Under the pieces are notes generated by a model, which did not search any database, was not told the DNA's origin, and saw only the letters and a list, made by a program, of their open reading frames with translations. A stretch of DNA of 64,000 nucleotides from Heliorestis acidaminivorans. Lineage in GTDB: Bacteria; Bacillota; Desulfitobacteriia; Heliobacteriales; Heliobacteriaceae. Location of the stretch: contig NZ_WBXO01000009.1 in assembly GCF_008933955.1 (NCBI RefSeq), positions 1 to 64,000 on the forward strand, written 5' to 3'. Numbering within the stretch: position 1 is the stretch's first letter; every line of letters starts with the position of its first letter. Shown piece after piece: positions 61,161 to 64,000 of the stretch. Made by a program: the position numbers and the translations under genes.

Positions 61161-63176
61161 ATGAAAAGCCTATTTAGTGGCTTACAAGCAAAGTTGATCT
61201 TAGTGATTCTTGGCATACTTCTTGTGGCAACGACTATTTTTGCTCTCTTCTCCATCTACACAGCCAGCGATCGCTTTGAAAGGGTTTTCATAGAACGTAT
61301 CGAAAAAAATCTTCTCGGTATGGAAGAGCTTTTGTCTATGTATAAGACGCAGGCCTTAGCACAGAGTAACATCTTAGCCCAACATCCTCAAATTGTTGAA
61401 GGTGTGCAGAGAAATGACTTTAGCTATCTCTTGACAGTAACAGCGCCTTTAATGGAAATGGGTAAATTAGATTACCTTGTCATCACAGATCCTACTGGTC
61501 GTGTGATCATCAGAACTCATGAGCCTCAAAAGGTCCCAGCGCCTGATGATAATATTTCTAATCAGATTAATATTCAACAAGCTCTTGCTGGCAAAGCTTT
61601 TGTGGGCATTGAAGAAGGTAGAGTCGTTAGACTCTCTGTGCGTGCGGGAACGCCTATTTACAATGAGGCAGGTCAATTGATTGGTGCTCTTTCAACGGGC
61701 TATGTGGCCAGTGCTAATGGCATGGTAGACCAAGCTCAACATATGTATGATGGCGTATTTAGTTTGTTTTTGGGAACAGAACGGGTAGCCACAACAACAG
61801 TTGATGAGAGCGGGAATCGGCAGATTGGGACAGAAGTACGTAATGAAGAAATTGTACAAAGGGTGATACAAGAAGGTAGTCTTTTTGTTGGCATGAACCA
61901 ATCTTTTGATCGCAATTTCATTACAGGATATATGCCTTTAGAAGGTGCTGATGGAACTACTATTGGCATGATTGGCACAGCCATCCCACGTGCGGAGATT
62001 CAAGCTATTGAAAGGGCACTAGCTACTCAAACAACCATAGCGGCAGTTGTTATTTTTACTATAGCAGGATTCATTGGTTGGTTCTTCGCAGGTCGCATAG
62101 TTGCTCCTATTCAAGAACTTCAAAAACTAATGACAAAAGCTGGTGCGGGTGATTTAACTGTACAAGGTACAGTTCGCTCGAAAGACGAACTAGGTGAGTT
62201 AACTAGTTCCTTCAACGAAATGATTAGAAGTCAATCGCAAATCATTGCTATTGTTCGTCAAAGCTCCGATGAATTAGCAGCTGGATCAGAGGAAATGGCT
62301 GCTTCAGCCCAACAAGTAACCTCAGCAACACAAGAAGTAGTACGCAATATTCAAGATCTAACGGAAGATGCAGAACAAGGCAACCAAGCCGCTCTCAATG
62401 CTTCTGAAGTTCTCTTAGAGCTTTCATCGCTCATTCAGATTGCCAAAAACGAGGCTATAGTTGCCGCAGAAAATGCTGTAGACTCCCTTACGGCAGCAGA
62501 AGTTGGCAAGACAACGGTAGAAGAAACAGTAAGTCGTATGGTAACAATCAAGAAGAAAACGATAGAAACAGAAGAACAAATTGCTACGCTCGATCAATAT
62601 TCCAAGCAAATTAGTATGATTACCGAAACAATTACTAACATCGCTGGTCAGACTAATCTGCTAGCACTTAATGCCGCCATTGAAGCGGCTAGAGCAGGAG
62701 AAAACGGTCGAGGTTTTGCAGTTGTAGCTGATGAGATTCGCAAGCTAGCAGAACAGTCTAATCAAGGCGCTGAAGAAGTGTCAGCTCTTGTCAAAAAAGT
62801 AGAACAAAGCACTAGAAATGCTGTAGAGGCAACGCAAGAAAGTCGAGGAGAAGTTGAGAAAGGTGTTATTGTAGTCAACGAAGCAGGAGAGGCTCTGGAA
62901 AAAATAATGACTACAGTAAAAACAGCAGAAAAGGCAGTACAAGACATTGTATCCTTAACAACAGAAGAAGTAGCTAGCTCTGATAAAATTGTCGCTTTAA
63001 TTAACTCTGTTGCATCTACAATTGAAGGAACAGCCCATAAAGCACAAGCAGTAGCCGCCGCTTCTGAAGAAACCTCGGCGGCTATGGATACTATTTCTGC
63101 GGCAACAGAAGAAGCAAGTGCCATGGCTTTAGAATTAAAGTCCTCAGTAGAACGCTTTAGTGTGAACAGCAAGTAA
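61161..63176 (+). CDS. Methyl-accepting chemotaxis protein
   Basis: This 671-residue receptor has TM1 at residues about 10-32 ([19 protein letters not shown]), an extracytoplasmic double-Cache-like sensor to about 290 ([19 protein letters not shown]) and TM2 about 292-313. A HAMP domain ([20 protein letters not shown]) and a cytoplasmic signalling hairpin with [20 protein letters not shown] and [16 protein letters not shown] follow. The sensor suggests a small-molecule ligand. CGGAGTGG precedes ATG 61161; the in-frame GTG 61152 overlaps it. No che genes are adjacent. Confidence 0.94.
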   Translation: MKSLFSGLQAKLILVILGILLVATTIFALFSIYTASDRFERVFIERIEKNLLGMEELLSMYKTQALAQSNILAQHPQIVEGVQRNDFSYLLTVTAPLMEMGKLDYLVITDPTGRVIIRTHEPQKVPAPDDNISNQINIQQALAGKAFVGIEEGRVVRLSVRAGTPIYNEAGQLIGALSTGYVASANGMVDQAQHMYDGVFSLFLGTERVATTTVDESGNRQIGTEVRNEEIVQRVIQEGSLFVGMNQSFDRNFITGYMPLEGADGTTIGMIGTAIPRAEIQAIERALATQTTIAAVVIFTIAGFIGWFFAGRIVAPIQELQKLMTKAGAGDLTVQGTVRSKDELGELTSSFNEMIRSQSQIIAIVRQSSDELAAGSEEMAASAQQVTSATQEVVRNIQDLTEDAEQGNQAALNASEVLLELSSLIQIAKNEAIVAAENAVDSLTAAEVGKTTVEETVSRMVTIKKKTIETEEQIATLDQYSKQISMITETITNIAGQTNLLALNAAIEAARAGENGRGFAVVADEIRKLAEQSNQGAEEVSALVKKVEQSTRNAVEATQESRGEVEKGVIVVNEAGEALEKIMTTVKTAEKAVQDIVSLTTEEVASSDKIVALINSVASTIEGTAHKAQAVAAASEETSAAMDTISAATEEASAMALELKSSVERFSVNSK

Positions 63177-63203
63177 GTGTAAATAAAAAATAATAAGCAT
63201 GAG

Positions 63204-63240
63204 CCTCCTTTTCTTAGGGAAAAATAAAAAGAAAAGGAGG
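63204..63240 (+). promoter_or_regulatory. Hairpin that includes the ribosome site of the next gene
   Basis: CCTCCTTTTCTT (63204-63215) pairs perfectly with AAGAAAAGGAGG (63229-63240), 12 bp. The second arm is the AGGAGG ribosome site of the small gene at 63249, and TAACTTTTTTG follows. It may end chemoreceptor transcripts and also hide the ribosome site in read-through mRNA. Confidence 0.75.
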
Positions 63241-63248
63241 TAACTTTT

Positions 63249-63455
63249 TTGCCAGAACATGAACAGCAAAATCCTTATGAGCAGGGAAAAAAAGGCAAGG
63301 AACTACAAAACCAGCTTAATAACGAGGGTAATGAGTTAACGAATATTCCATCGGCAGTAGATCCGGAAAGCTTACAAGGTATTCCTGCCGCTCCTGGTAT
63401 AGCAACTATTGAAGAACATGATACCTTGCCAGAGATCTCGAAAGATCCCCGCTAA
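63249..63455 (+). CDS. Small polar protein, unknown
   Basis: This 68-residue protein has a TTG start at 63249 after AAAAGGAGGTAAC. It is rich in Glu, Gln, Asn and Pro (EHEQQNPYEQGKKGKELQNQ), with no hydrophobic segment, and is probably disordered. The good ribosome site and the terminator after it support a real gene. No family is recognised. Confidence 0.55.
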   Translation: MPEHEQQNPYEQGKKGKELQNQLNNEGNELTNIPSAVDPESLQGIPAAPGIATIEEHDTLPEISKDPR

Positions 63456-63461
63456 AGTAAA

Positions 63462-63504
63462 AAGAAGAGTAGCTCAAGTATCTAGTACTAGAGCTACTCT
63501 TCTT
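63462..63504. terminator. Bidirectional terminator between the small gene and cysK
   Basis: AAGAAGAGTAGCTC (63462-63475) pairs perfectly with GAGCTACTCTTCTT (63491-63504) and lies between converging genes. Confidence 0.9.
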
Positions 63505-63528
63505 CTGATGCTGAGTAGGGCTTTCTGA

Positions 63529-64000
63529 TTAGGCTTCTGTAAATAAGACTGTGCTCAGATAACGCTCACCCGTGTCAGGGAGAACAGCAACAATACGTTT
63601 ACCTGCGTTTTCTGGACGCTTTGCTAATTGAAGAGCGGCATAAGCAACAGCGCCAGCAGAAATACCAACGAGTAAACCTTCTTCTTTGGCCAGACGGCGA
63701 CTTGTAATAAGGGCATGATCATCGAGAACAGGAATAATCTCATCGACTACATCTAGATCGAGAACTGGTGGAAGAAAACCAGCACCAATTCCTTGAATCT
63801 TGTGTGGACCAGGCTTACCACCAGAAAGCACAGGAGAAGCGGCTGGTTCGACAGCAACAACCTTAATGTTACTGTTATACTTTTTCAAAGTCTTACCAGC
63901 ACCCGTAACAGTACCACCTGTACCAACACCAGCAACAAAGATATCAACTTTACCTTCTGTATCTTTCCAGATCTCTTCGCCTGTAGTTACTTCATGAATA
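63529..64000 (-). CDS. cysK: Cysteine synthase (O-acetylserine sulfhydrylase), 3' part, runs off the window
   Basis: The reading frame continues to the window edge. The visible 156 residues are the C-terminal half of a PLP enzyme that makes cysteine from O-acetylserine and sulfide. The phosphate-binding glycine loop [11 protein letters not shown] (about 63904-63936), [20 protein letters not shown], the [12 protein letters not shown] region, [10 protein letters not shown] and [11 protein letters not shown] are characteristic. The N-terminal half with the PLP lysine lies outside. Confidence 0.95.
   Translation of the reverse strand, partial: IHEVTTGEEIWKDTEGKVDIFVAGVGTGGTVTGAGKTLKKYNSNIKVVAVEPAASPVLSGGKPGPHKIQGIGAGFLPPVLDLDVVDEIIPVLDDHALITSRRLAKEEGLLVGISAGAVAYAALQLAKRPENAGKRIVAVLPDTGERYLSTVLFTEA

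Noticed and set aside
1-64000. tRNA, rRNA, CRISPR, prophage or conjugative genes
   Set aside because: No cloverleaf with a T-arm motif, no regular spaced repeats, and no integrase or structural phage genes were seen on reading both strands.

Overview
The window looks like chromosome of a low-GC, anaerobic Gram-positive bacterium (Firmicutes/Clostridia type). Strong AGGAGG-like ribosome sites, TTG/GTG starts, oxygen-sensitive enzymes and a Fur/FeoAB iron system support this. A member of the Heliobacteria (Heliorestis-like) is my best guess from gene content, but that is inference and no marker gene (rRNA, photosystem) is present.

Layout. 1-2.4 kb is a scarred junction: an IS66 remnant whose right end cuts into an HD-domain gene, then a truncated phosphodiester glycosidase fused out of frame to a TPR tail. 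2.5-4.6 kb carries a NifX/NifB-like protein, a beta-carbonic anhydrase and an orphan Dam-type methylase with a G10 tract before its start. 4.9-15.0 kb is one long operon for a membrane-bound uptake [NiFe]-hydrogenase: small and large subunits, cytochrome b, protease, then hypA-B-F-C-D-E. 15.0-16.9 kb has small proteins, YgbA and a PHP phosphatase. 17.0-22.2 kb is a TetR-RND efflux operon whose promoter contains a palindromic operator. 22.5-26.1 kb has an HD-GYP protein and a hybrid histidine kinase. 26-34 kb is metabolic: aldehyde dehydrogenase, a two-gene methionine synthase (activation domain separate), an SfsA-DUF123 fusion, a MetF-like protein and a DsrE protein. 34.5-37.7 kb is a TAXI-type TRAP transporter. 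37.8-40.6 kb has TelA/XpaC and a MntA/HepT toxin-antitoxin pair. 40.7-44.5 kb holds a glutamate-synthase-like enzyme and hydrolases.

The most interesting part is 44.6-53.4 kb, which looks like a Fur-controlled iron island. feoA-feoB are followed by a nicotianamine-synthase-like methyltransferase and a flippase-like membrane protein. Next come a small helical protein, an HMA-like HxxPGRxR protein, a P1B-type ATPase with the same N-terminal motif, a hydrophobic helix protein and a 247-residue helical protein of unknown family. Four promoters in this island carry a Fur-box-like palindrome at or just after the -10 element. The ATPase group resembles the ferrosome (fez) type of iron-organelle gene cluster; that assignment is a hypothesis.

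53.5-64 kb has a YbjQ protein, a MacAB-like ABC exporter with adaptor, release factor 3, a TVP38/DedA-like membrane protein, a chemotaxis receptor, a small polar protein and the 3' part of cysK. I saw no tRNA, rRNA or CRISPR array.
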